From: Endozoicomonas sp. ISHI1
Lineage (GTDB): Bacteria > Pseudomonadota > Gammaproteobacteria > Pseudomonadales > Endozoicomonadaceae
Assembly (NCBI RefSeq): GCF_024606225.1
Contig: NZ_JAGRPU010000023.1
Coordinates: 1-64,000 of the forward strand
Reading direction: 5' to 3'
DNA length: 64,000 nucleotides
The notes beneath the pieces are model-generated. The model was not told the origin of the DNA and ran no database searches. It saw only the letters and a program-made list of their open reading frames with translations. Positions within the stretch are counted from its first letter, which is position 1; every line of letters starts with the position of its first letter. The position numbers were made by a program, and so were the translations under genes. This document shows, one piece after another, positions 46,229 to 54,240 of this stretch.

Positions 46229-48407
46229 CGTTGCCTCTATCCTCAAACGGGCGGCTGAAAACAATCACCGTGCTTTGTTGGTTTTGTCCGGAACAGAAGC
46301 CTGGACACAACAGCAGGCTGAGAGTCTCCTTTCAAGTGCACTTCTGTTTTCAAAGACACAAGGGCAGCAAACACTCTGGGTGGGTGAGCGCTTTAAGGTA
46401 AATAAAACTTCGATCTCTGCACCAAAAGCTATCAGCTGGCTGGGGCGTGAGATTGACTTCGTGGTATTTAATGCCTTTTCCGGTTTTGATGTCGATGCCT
46501 TTGGTCAGCTCAGTGGTGCTCTGAAAGGTGGAGGGCTTTTCATACTTCTGATACCGGATCTGGATGACTGGCCTGAATACTCTGACCCTGACCACAAAAG
46601 ACTCGCTGTTTATCCATATCAACCCGGGCACATTCGGGGACTCTATCTGAAAAGACTGGTCAACCTTATCAAGTCTGAACAAACACTCTCTTTGTTGTGT
46701 GAAAACGGCGTTGCAAGGTGGCAACAGGGTATTTGTTGCAGTGGTTTACCTGATTCAGGGCAGGCAGAATCTCCAGACGACACTATTTGCAGAACATCGG
46801 ATCAATCCAAGGCTGTCGAGTCCATTCTTCGTGTGGCAAAAGGCCATCGTCGGCGTCCATTAGTGCTGACTGCGGATCGTGGCAGGGGCAAGAGTGCTGC
46901 GCTGGGTATTGCATCGGTCCGGCTACTGCAATCAGGGCTCTCAAGGATATGGGTGACAGCCCCCTCTCTGGCTTCTGCCGAAGTCGTCTTTCATTCTGCT
47001 GAAGCTCTACTTGATGGGTGTGAAGCCCATCGGGGAAAACTGTTTTGGGAAGGCAAAATTCTCGAATTCAAAGCTCCCGACGAACTCCTGCATTCTGCTG
47101 GTGACTCAGACTGTGAGCTTATGCTGGTGGACGAAGCTGCTGCTATCCCGGTGCCACTACTGACCCAATTGTTAAAGAATCATTCTCGAATTGTTTTCTC
47201 ATCCACTCAGCATGGCTATGAAGGGACGGGCAGGGGCTTTGCCATTAAGTTCAAGTCAACACTGTCTGAACTGACGCCAAAATGGCAGGGGTTGCATCTG
47301 AATCAGCCAATCCGCTGGGCTGATAATGACCCTTTCGAAGCCTTTGTTTTCAGGGCGTTGATGCTGAATGCCTCACCCGCTTCAGATGAAACGATAAAGG
47401 GTGCAGGTATTGATAATTGTTCGTTTGATCGTCTTGAATCCGCTCAACTGATTCAAGACGATCGGCTGCTGGCTGATGTGTTTGGTCTGCTGGTATTCGC
47501 CCATTATCGAACCCGTCCTTTTGATCTCAGGCATCTTCTGGATGGCCCGAATATCGAGGTCTATTGCCTCAGGTACCAGGAACGAGTCGTTGCAACGGCA
47601 TTGCTGGCACTTGAAGGAGGCATAGAAGACGACTTGCAGGAAGCTGTCTGGCTAGGGCAACGCAGGGTTCGGGGTCATCTTATTCCTCAGTCCCTGAGTA
47701 ATCATTGTGGTTTCCCGGAAGCTTCAGCCTTTACTGGCCTGAGGGTTATCCGAATAGCGGTACATCCTTCATTACAGGGGAATGGGCTGGGCACTCATCT
47801 GTTGAAGTGCATTGAAAAGCAGGCAAAACTCAGAAAACTGGATTATCTGGGCAGTAGTTTTGGTGCGACGTCAGAACTGGCGGCTTTTTGGGTGAATTCG
47901 GGCTATCTCCCGGTTCGTGTTGGCATTACCCGTGAAGCAGCCAGTGGCTGTTACTCAATGATGGTTTTGAAGTCACTGAATGAAGCATTCAGTCTCCTGA
48001 CAAAGGAAATGCAGTCTCGTTTTACCTCAGGTTTTCTGATGCAGCTGTCCGGGGTATTCAAAGAAATGGCTCCTGATCTGGTTCGTGTAATGCTTCACTT
48101 AAGTCATTTCAGCATTGAGACTGCTTTAGATAAGCGAGATCGGATGGACCTGAAATCGTTTGTCCATTCAGATCGATTGCTTGAAAGTTGCCTTCCTGCT
48201 GTTCGCTCCCTACTGTTATCAAAAGTTTCTGATGGCTCTGTCTCGCAGGACGCTTTGAATGGATTGATTGCCAAAGTACTTCAGGGGGCTGAGTGGTCAG
48301 AGATAGCAAAAGCGAATGGCCTGACGGGTAGAAAGCAGGCCGTTCAATTTTTAAAGCAATGTGTCCGGCACCTATGTATGGGACAAAACCTTAAACGGTC
48401 AATCTGA
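46221..48407 (+). CDS. tmcA: tRNA(Met) cytidine acetyltransferase
   Basis: 728 residues from ATG 46221. It makes N4-acetylcytidine at the wobble base of elongator tRNA-Met, using acetyl-CoA and ATP. It has an N-terminal TmcA domain (LLVLSGTEAW, AFSGFDVDAFGQLSGALKGG), a helicase-like ATPase with Walker A LTADRGRGKSAALGI and DEAAAIP, a GNAT domain VIRIAVHPSLQGNGLGTHLL, and a C-terminal tRNA-binding part. Its start lies within the rhodanese gene's last codons. Usual size for the family is about 670, so it is slightly longer. Alternative upstream starts in the same frame lie inside the rhodanese gene and are unlikely. Confidence 0.93.
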   Translation: MDNVASILKRAAENNHRALLVLSGTEAWTQQQAESLLSSALLFSKTQGQQTLWVGERFKVNKTSISAPKAISWLGREIDFVVFNAFSGFDVDAFGQLSGALKGGGLFILLIPDLDDWPEYSDPDHKRLAVYPYQPGHIRGLYLKRLVNLIKSEQTLSLLCENGVARWQQGICCSGLPDSGQAESPDDTICRTSDQSKAVESILRVAKGHRRRPLVLTADRGRGKSAALGIASVRLLQSGLSRIWVTAPSLASAEVVFHSAEALLDGCEAHRGKLFWEGKILEFKAPDELLHSAGDSDCELMLVDEAAAIPVPLLTQLLKNHSRIVFSSTQHGYEGTGRGFAIKFKSTLSELTPKWQGLHLNQPIRWADNDPFEAFVFRALMLNASPASDETIKGAGIDNCSFDRLESAQLIQDDRLLADVFGLLVFAHYRTRPFDLRHLLDGPNIEVYCLRYQERVVATALLALEGGIEDDLQEAVWLGQRRVRGHLIPQSLSNHCGFPEASAFTGLRVIRIAVHPSLQGNGLGTHLLKCIEKQAKLRKLDYLGSSFGATSELAAFWVNSGYLPVRVGITREAASGCYSMMVLKSLNEAFSLLTKEMQSRFTSGFLMQLSGVFKEMAPDLVRVMLHLSHFSIETALDKRDRMDLKSFVHSDRLLESCLPAVRSLLLSKVSDGSVSQDALNGLIAKVLQGAEWSEIAKANGLTGRKQAVQFLKQCVRHLCMGQNLKRSI

Positions 48408-48635
48408 GAAATCTGTACATTCAATTGGGCCGCCAAAGTTTTTTCTGGTACAAAACTTAACGTCTCCGCTTTCAGAATCCAGAATCCATATTTTATGGTC
48501 TAGCCCGTTGCCCTGGTTCTGGACAGGGTAGGCAGTATACCTGCCTGAAATAAAGCCTCTTACACAGTCCGCTGCCCAAACTGCACCACTGAATAAAACA
48601 GCAGCCAAAATTATCGTCAGATATTTTTTGTGCAT
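48399..48635 (-). CDS. Small exported protein of unknown function
   Basis: 78 residues from ATG 48635, with a clear signal peptide (YLTIILAAVLFSGAVWA) and a mature part of about 57 residues with three Cys. It is not recognised. SGRYTAYPVQNQGNGLDHKI and DSESGDVKFC suggest a small extracytoplasmic beta-domain. The stop overlaps the 3' end of tmcA on the other strand by a few bases. Confidence 0.6.
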   Translation of the reverse strand: MHKKYLTIILAAVLFSGAVWAADCVRGFISGRYTAYPVQNQGNGLDHKIWILDSESGDVKFCTRKNFGGPIECTDFSD

Positions 48636-48972
48636 AACTAACACCTCTCTAACTTATGAAAATGGTCATCTTTTTCAGAACAAGCTCATTTGCTTGACTT
48701 TGTATTTTTAGACAACAGCTCAAGGGAATCGTTCACTGTTGTAGCCATGTCAAAAAGTCCGGGCTTTTGCGGAAGGGGAGTTCAGAACATAAAGCTGGGC
48801 AATCCGCTGCTCAAAACTCACTAACAGGCATTTAGGGGGATTCGGTAATGACGGATAGACTTTCTCTATCAAACCGTTAAAAAATACTGATTTCGTGCGT
48901 CACGCTAACTCGTTTATAGTGGGCGTTTTCCTATTTCTGAAAGTTAATACTGATTAGAGTCAGGTGGGTTTT

Positions 48973-49230
48973 ATGGATCGTTTTACCGTTTTTGGTCGTC
49001 CGGGCTGTGGTTATTGTGTACGAGCTAAAGAAGTGCTGGAAAGCCGTGGACTGCCAATGCTCTACGTGGATATTCATGCGGAAGGCATCACCAAGGCAGA
49101 TCTGGAAAAAACAGTAGGAAAGCGGGTTGAAACCGTACCTCAGATTTTTCATGGTCAAAAGTACATTGGCGGTTACACAGAGCTGGATGCTTACCTGAAA
49201 GAAGAGATGGTGGAATCCCTGCAAGGCTGA
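48973..49230 (+). CDS. grxA: Glutaredoxin (Grx1/GrxA type)
   Basis: 85 residues from ATG 48973, with AGGTGG ribosome-binding sequence at 48962. The redox motif is C12-G-Y-C15 (FGRPGCGYCVRAKEVLE), in place of the usual CPYC. VETVPQIF and IGGYTELDAYL are the glutathione-binding blocks, and the YVDIHAEGITKADLEK pattern is that of GrxA. It reduces disulfides of ribonucleotide reductase and other proteins. The preceding ~330 bases contain no gene but should hold its promoter. Confidence 0.9.
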   Translation: MDRFTVFGRPGCGYCVRAKEVLESRGLPMLYVDIHAEGITKADLEKTVGKRVETVPQIFHGQKYIGGYTELDAYLKEEMVESLQG

Positions 49231-49362
49231 GGTCGACAGCCAGTCGCTGCGCCTCAGGCCAGTCATTCGTGGTATGGTCCGGCCCCGTCGATGTAAGGTA
49301 GCAATCAGGATGCTCGACGTTACTATCAGGGGCAGAATCACTACAACCCATACGCCTTTGCG

Positions 49363-49776
49363 TTACTGGTGAAAGTGCCAATTAATGACAAAAACGCTGA
49401 CAATGGTGGTAATCAGGCTCAGAAAGGTAATGATGTATTGCCGACTAAAAGAGCCCATTTCGGTGCGTACATCGCTGATTTCAGCACGTACATCGCTGAT
49501 TTCAGCACGAACACCGGCAATCTCTTTATGCAGTTCGGTTCGCACACCGGCTATATCCCTGTGCAGCTCAGTACGCAAGGCACTGATATCCGAACTCAGT
49601 GACTGATAATTTCGCTCACCCTGAAGCTGTAACTGCATAATGGCTTCCTGCATAATCAGGATGTCCTTTTTAGTGGCGTTGTATTCCGGATCAAGGGAAG
49701 CACTGACCTTACTGGCCAGTTCTTCATCAATGCCAATACGCTTGAGCTCTGAAAATAACGACTTTTCCATAACCAT
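49363..49776 (-). CDS. Small coiled-coil membrane protein, paralogue 3
   Basis: 137 residues from ATG 49776. It has the same N-terminal signature as the paralogues at 3360 and 9818 (LFSELKRIGIDEELASKVSA, SLDPEYNATKKDILIMQEAI). A coiled coil built of near-repeats (DIAGVRTELHKEIAGVRAEI, SDVRAEISDVRTEM) and a C-terminal membrane span (YIITFLSLITTIVSVFVINW) follow. The repeat units here are 7-residue based, unlike the 11-residue DARY units elsewhere. Function unknown. It lies away from the repeat-rich left end, so the family is not restricted to that region. Confidence 0.7.
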   Translation of the reverse strand: MVMEKSLFSELKRIGIDEELASKVSASLDPEYNATKKDILIMQEAIMQLQLQGERNYQSLSSDISALRTELHRDIAGVRTELHKEIAGVRAEISDVRAEISDVRTEMGSFSRQYIITFLSLITTIVSVFVINWHFHQ

Positions 49777-49810
49777 CCCGACAAAAACTGAAAAAACAGC
49801 ATAGATCAGG

Positions 49811-50047
49811 GATGACACTACGACCAGCTGGCAAGACCAGACTGCAGACCCTGTTTTTCAACAGGCCGACGATGCCGAAAAAGAACGTCTGCGCAACCAG
49901 TATTGGGAACAGAATCTGGCCCCTGCCATTCCCATGGAAAACTGGGCCGAAGCGAAAAGCATTTTTGATGAGCAGACACGCCACTGGCCACCATCTACTA
50001 TCAACTACCCAATACCCAATACCTTTCGAATTCAGGCATATTTATAA
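49811..50047 (+). pseudogene. Coding relic without a start codon
   Basis: 79 codons after a TAG are open to TAA at 50045. They read like a real protein: FQQADDAEKERLRNQYWEQN, then PMENWAEAKSIFDEQTRHWP. No in-frame start precedes it except an internal ATG at about 49933. Possibly the C-terminus of a lost gene. Its 3' end overlaps the Tus-like gene's stop. Not assigned to a family. Confidence 0.35.
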
Positions 50048-50928
50048 ATTCGAGAGTGTGGGTTTTCGGATATTTTCACCAGTCTGGCGTCACTGCGAGT
50101 GAGTCGCTCCTGTTTGGCAGAGGGATTAAAGGGTTTGATCCGGTTGAACTCTGGCAATGGCTGGCCTTTTTCGAGCTGGACAAAAACAGGGAGTGGGGTA
50201 TTGATCTGGCCAGGATAGCGCTTGCGAAGCTCTTTATCCGCCTTTCTCAGCTGTTCAATCTCTTTGGCCCAGGTCAGATTGGCACGGAGGTGAGGGCTCA
50301 GAACTCTTTTGATAATGACGGTCTCGCTGGCGGGCATCGCTTCAAGCATCTCAATGTCTGTCTGAATGGCACTGGAAGTCAGGTATTTTTTGCGTAGATG
50401 GTCAATTGCTTCATTTGCGGAAAGCTTAACAGAGCCGCTATGGTGGGCTGCCCAGCTGAAGCCAATGCGACGGGGTGGTGTCTCAAAGAGTTTCAGTTGA
50501 CGATAACTCTGGACGAAATGGATGTGGGCAAACTGCAGGCCGCCCAGCATCTTCTCCCTGATCTCGTCCGATGTTTCTTCAATGGCTTCAATACTGTCTC
50601 CATACAGCTTCCTGAACTCGGTCATGGCCTGTTTGAAGTTTTCCCGGGCTTCATTAAGCCTTATACCTGTCTGCAAGGTGTCTCTGGCAATGCCCACGAT
50701 TCCGGGCAGCCGGGCCGTTTCCTGTTTGTTTTGCTGATCGGTATAGATCAACCGGGTGCTGGTTTCAGCTGCCAGTGCGCGGTCATTCTTGTCCTCGTCC
50801 GGCAATTTCATGACCCAGACGGGCAGGAGCTGGTCATCATAGACCTGCTCACGAAATTGTCTGTTGACGGTTACCATATGAATCAGAGTGTCTCTGACGG
50901 CAATCCTGGCCGCCGTTTTCTGACTCAT
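50032..50928 (-). CDS. Tus-like replication terminus-binding protein
   Basis: A 298-residue protein close to Tus in length (309). RLPGIVGIARDTLQ corresponds to the RLPG block, RIGFSWAAHHSGSVKL to the RFGWANKH region, and ETVIIKRVLSPHLR to the IKR strand region used for DNA contact. Tus bound to Ter sites stops replication forks in one direction. ATG overlaps the pdxH stop, so the genes are coupled. Similarity is recognisable but moderate; another DNA-binding role remains possible. No Ter-like site was identified nearby by eye. Confidence 0.65.
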   Translation of the reverse strand: MSQKTAARIAVRDTLIHMVTVNRQFREQVYDDQLLPVWVMKLPDEDKNDRALAAETSTRLIYTDQQNKQETARLPGIVGIARDTLQTGIRLNEARENFKQAMTEFRKLYGDSIEAIEETSDEIREKMLGGLQFAHIHFVQSYRQLKLFETPPRRIGFSWAAHHSGSVKLSANEAIDHLRKKYLTSSAIQTDIEMLEAMPASETVIIKRVLSPHLRANLTWAKEIEQLRKADKELRKRYPGQINTPLPVFVQLEKGQPLPEFNRIKPFNPSAKQERLTRSDARLVKISENPHSRIYKYA

Positions 50929-51566
50929 GGTGACAGCCTTTCTATCGTCCAGTTGGATGCTGTCCGTGTATAGAGGAAGCGATCATGCAAACGATTGGGT
51001 CGTCCCTGCCAGAACTCTATGGTGTCAGGGATGATTCGGTAGCCGCCCCAGAAATCCGGAAGAGGTACCTTGCCTTCTTTGAATTTTCTTTTCATTTCTT
51101 CGAGCTTCATCTCAAGCACTTTTCTGCCAGTGATGACCGAACTCTGTTGTGAAACCCAGGCTCCCAGCTGGCTGCCGTGGGGGCGGCTGGTGAAATATTT
51201 TAACGAGTCGGTTTTGGAAATTTTTTCGGCCCGGCCTCTGACAGTGACCTGTCTCTCCAGGGAAACCCAGGGAAACATAATCGCGACATTCGGATTGTCA
51301 GCAATGTCCCGGGCCTTGCGGCTGCTGTAGTTGGTAAAAAAGACAAAGCCCCCGGGGCTTACGTATTTCAGCAGGACGGTACGCAGGCTGGGTAAACCTT
51401 CTTTGGATGTTGTGGCCAGGCTCATGGCGTTGGGTTCGGTCAGCTGTGCTTCGACCGCTTGCTGAAACCACAGGTCAAACTGTTGGAATGGATCGGGGTC
51501 AAGAGAGTCCAGGTCCAGACCCGCCTGAGTGTAATTCTCTCGCAGATGGCTGATATCCATGTTCAT
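50925..51566 (-). CDS. pdxH: Pyridoxamine 5'-phosphate oxidase
   Basis: 213 residues, normal length. It oxidises pyridoxine or pyridoxamine 5'-phosphate to pyridoxal phosphate with FMN. It has MSLATTSKEGLPSLRTVLLK, FFTNYSSRKARDIADNPN, HGSQLGAWVSQQSSVI and the C-terminal EFWQGRPNRLHDRFLY, which binds substrate and FMN. Complete; the first gene of a two-gene unit with the Tus-like gene. Confidence 0.96.
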   Translation of the reverse strand: MNMDISHLRENYTQAGLDLDSLDPDPFQQFDLWFQQAVEAQLTEPNAMSLATTSKEGLPSLRTVLLKYVSPGGFVFFTNYSSRKARDIADNPNVAIMFPWVSLERQVTVRGRAEKISKTDSLKYFTSRPHGSQLGAWVSQQSSVITGRKVLEMKLEEMKRKFKEGKVPLPDFWGGYRIIPDTIEFWQGRPNRLHDRFLYTRTASNWTIERLSP

Positions 51567-52186
51567 ACTTCGCTGATGCAGTGAGTTTATTGTATATGAA
51601 CCGGGAAGGTCGTGAAACCGAAGTCGTCTGGCTGTATCCCATAACGTTTGGGCTGAACTCGTTCAACTGCGGTGCGTCCTGACTATAAGCTTATAAGCGA
51701 CAGTGTGTATCTAATACCCTGTTCGCACATGCTTTTCTTTAGGGGAGTTACCTTTATTAAAGGGCATTGCTTTGTTTTTATTTGAACTTTTGGAGTATTT
51801 TTTGTTACGTAGGCTTTTCTTGGTTGAAAGTACTGTTTGTATTCGTATTAATACGATTTGTTGAGTTGGTCTCTATCAATGAAAATACCGTCTCTCAAGA
51901 TATTAATAATAAGTGGGCGCAGATGTTTGAAGGTGAAAGAGATTCATCTCTGAGGGTTATATTCCCCGTCGCTTGCGGCGAACGACCCACAGAGCTTACT
52001 TCATGCTCTGCCCCTTCAGGCAGGGTAGTTGATTTGATTTAAGCCATTCCAGACTGAAATTAACGTCAATCATACTCAATATTTTTCCCTGCCTTTAAAA
52101 ATGCCTTTCAGAAGGAAGGGGCTCTCAAGCCTCTGGTCAGAAAGGGCCAATCAACAACATAACCCTTGGTACACAGGCTGGTATTA
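51567..52186. other. 620-base non-coding interval before the AbgT gene
   Basis: No convincing gene. An open frame at 51767-52042 has poor coding character. A hairpin-forming patch at about 51968-52035 (CCCCGTCGCTTGCGGCG and CCCTTCAGGCAGGGTAG) recalls end sequences of IS200/IS605 elements and may be a relic. The region should also hold the promoter of the transporter gene and the divergent pdxH promoter. Confidence 0.4.
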
Positions 52187-53746
52187 ATGAGTACAACGGC
52201 AACGGTGGCACCTTCTGCCAATGGCGGCAGGAAATCCATGATTGAGAGAATCGGGAAAAAGATTCCTGACCCGGTCATTATCTTTATCTGGCTATTTGGC
52301 CTGACTCTGGCGGCTTCTTTCTTGTTGGGAGGCCATAGCTTTGAAGTCATGGGCGCGGATGGTGGTCAGATCGTTCATTCTGTCAAAAACATGCTGACCA
52401 CAGAAAACGTTCGCTGGATGTTCGAAAACGCCATTCTGGCGAACTGGCTGTCCTTTGGACACGGCGTTCTGGGTATCATCCTGATTGTTATGCTGGGTGT
52501 CGGTGTTGCAGAAGACTCTGGTCTGCTATCCACCCTGATCAAGAAAGCCGGTCTGAAAGTGAACGATAAATACTTGCCTGCTTTGCTGGTATTCATCGGT
52601 ATCATGAGCAGTGTCGCCACCGATGCCGGCTATCTGGTTCTGATTCCACTGGCCGGTCTTTTGTATGCAGGTCTGGGCAAAAATCCTCTGATTGGAATGG
52701 CGGCTGCTTTTGCCGGTGTATCTGCAGGATTCAGTGCTAACCTGCTGCCTGCCACGCCGGTGGATGTCGTCGTGGGTGTGAACGCTCAGATTTTTGCTGA
52801 ATCTCAGGGAGTGCCTTTCACTAATGCCGCGGGTGAGGCTTTGACGCCTGCTACTATGCATTATTTCTTTATCCTTGCATCGACGTTTATTCTGGCGATT
52901 GTGGGAGCCTGGGTGACTCACAAGTTTGTCACTCCCAAGCTGGAGAAAATGGATTACCAGATACCTGAAGATCTGGATATCACCAGTTTTGAAGTCACTG
53001 AGGCTGAAAACAAAGGTCTGAAAGCAGCGTTCTTTGGTCTGCTGGCTGCCATTGCCATTATGGTGGGGCTGGCAACGGGCCCGCTGGCTGAATACACCAA
53101 TGAAGCGGGCAAAGTGGTCAATCCGTTCCTGAATAACATCATCCTTATGATTACCATGACGTTCCTGATTGTGGGTATTTGCTACGGTAAATCAACAGGT
53201 AAATTCAAGGGTATGCAGGATGTTGTCAGTGCCATGGTCAAGCAGATGAATACGGTCGGCTATGTACTGGTGTTGACCTTCTTCTGCTACAACTTCCTGG
53301 CTCTGTTGGGCTTTACCGGACTGGGTACTTACATTACCTACCTGGGAGCCAGTTTCCTTCAGTTCCTGGGACTGGATAACTTCCCGATTCTGTTGATCAT
53401 TGGCTTCATTATTACTACCGCAGTCATCAACCTGTTTGTTGGTGGTCTGACAGCCAAGTGGATGCTGCTGGGTCCCATCTTCGTACCCATGTTGTACCAG
53501 GCAAACCCGGCCATGACCCCGGATCTGGTGGCTGCGGCATTCCGTGTTGCAGACTCTTCCACCAACATCGTGACACCCATGATGACTTATGCGGGTGTTA
53601 TTCTGGCCTTCATGAGGAAGTACAAGCCTGATCTGACCGTTGGCGACATGATCGGAATCATGATGCCTTACTCTATTGCCTTTATCACCATCTGGACGGC
53701 TGCATTAATAGGGTTCTTTGCCCTCAATATTCCTTTGGGCTTCTGA
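52187..53746 (+). CDS. AbgT-family transporter
   Basis: 519 residues from ATG 52187; a TTG at 52166 is less likely. A multi-span inner-membrane protein (for example IIFIWLFGLTLAASFLLGG, LVFIGIMSSVATDAGYLVLI and GMAAAFAGVSAGFSANLLPA) of the AbgT family. Members import p-aminobenzoyl-glutamate or export sulfonamides. Conserved motifs LLPATPVDV and FRVADSSTNIVTPMMTY are present near the two re-entrant hairpins. No abgA/abgB hydrolase is adjacent. Terminated by a strong hairpin. Confidence 0.92.
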   Translation: MSTTATVAPSANGGRKSMIERIGKKIPDPVIIFIWLFGLTLAASFLLGGHSFEVMGADGGQIVHSVKNMLTTENVRWMFENAILANWLSFGHGVLGIILIVMLGVGVAEDSGLLSTLIKKAGLKVNDKYLPALLVFIGIMSSVATDAGYLVLIPLAGLLYAGLGKNPLIGMAAAFAGVSAGFSANLLPATPVDVVVGVNAQIFAESQGVPFTNAAGEALTPATMHYFFILASTFILAIVGAWVTHKFVTPKLEKMDYQIPEDLDITSFEVTEAENKGLKAAFFGLLAAIAIMVGLATGPLAEYTNEAGKVVNPFLNNIILMITMTFLIVGICYGKSTGKFKGMQDVVSAMVKQMNTVGYVLVLTFFCYNFLALLGFTGLGTYITYLGASFLQFLGLDNFPILLIIGFIITTAVINLFVGGLTAKWMLLGPIFVPMLYQANPAMTPDLVAAAFRVADSSTNIVTPMMTYAGVILAFMRKYKPDLTVGDMIGIMMPYSIAFITIWTAALIGFFALNIPLGF

Positions 53747-53756
53747 TTCGCTACAG

Positions 53757-53787
53757 AATAAAACCAGCTCTCAGTGCTGGTTTTATT
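53757..53787 (+). terminator. Rho-independent terminator after the AbgT gene
   Basis: AATAAAACCAGC and GCTGGTTTTATT form a perfect 12-bp stem with a 7-base loop, with the T tract within the descending arm. Strong and correctly placed ten bases after the stop codon. Confidence 0.93.
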
Positions 53788-54240
53788 CAACGTGATGAAT
53801 CCATTTCGTTTTAATTTGTCTGGTAACTCTGTTCCAGAAAAGCCTTTCTTTCAGATAATGGCCTCAAGAGTTGCGATGAGATCTGCGGCAATGCTTCATA
53901 ACTGATCCTGATCGCATCGAGTGGGGGCCGACCCACTTGACTATCCTTCTTCCCGAAGGTAGCTCTATAAGACGTGGCTGATTAATGCTCGAATCTTTAA
54001 TCCTTTCTGTGTTACAAGTGTAATTAGATTGCGACTGCTACCTTTGTACTCTGGTTTAAAAAATCTTGACGAATAGAAAAATAAATACAAATACAGGCAT
54101 TTTCTATATGAGTCTTTTAACGAGCATCTTTGCAAACAGTAAAAGGATGGTAAATTGGTTGTCTCAGTGCTTGATAATTGGCCCAGTCTGCAGAAAGTAT
54201 TCAGTTGGGATCAAGGCCTTTAAAAGGTGTGGAAATTTTT
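53788..54240. other. Non-coding interval with two adjoining hairpins
   Basis: No gene is seen. At 53920-53937 AGTGGG/CCCACT and at 53945-53959 CCTTC/GAAGG form two neighbouring stems followed by GGTAGCTCTATAAGACGTGGCTG, a sequence rich in possible tertiary contacts. I cannot match it to a known RNA family. The promoter of the insulinase gene should be downstream of it. Confidence 0.3.

Noticed and set aside
51767-52042. 91-codon open frame upstream of the AbgT gene
   Set aside because: No family resemblance, biased hydrophobic start in AT-rich DNA, and its 3' part overlaps a palindromic IS-like patch.
54178-54240. Upstream start for the insulinase-family protein
   Set aside because: Starting at 54241 gives a proper lipoprotein signal with LVSGC; the upstream extension would bury it.
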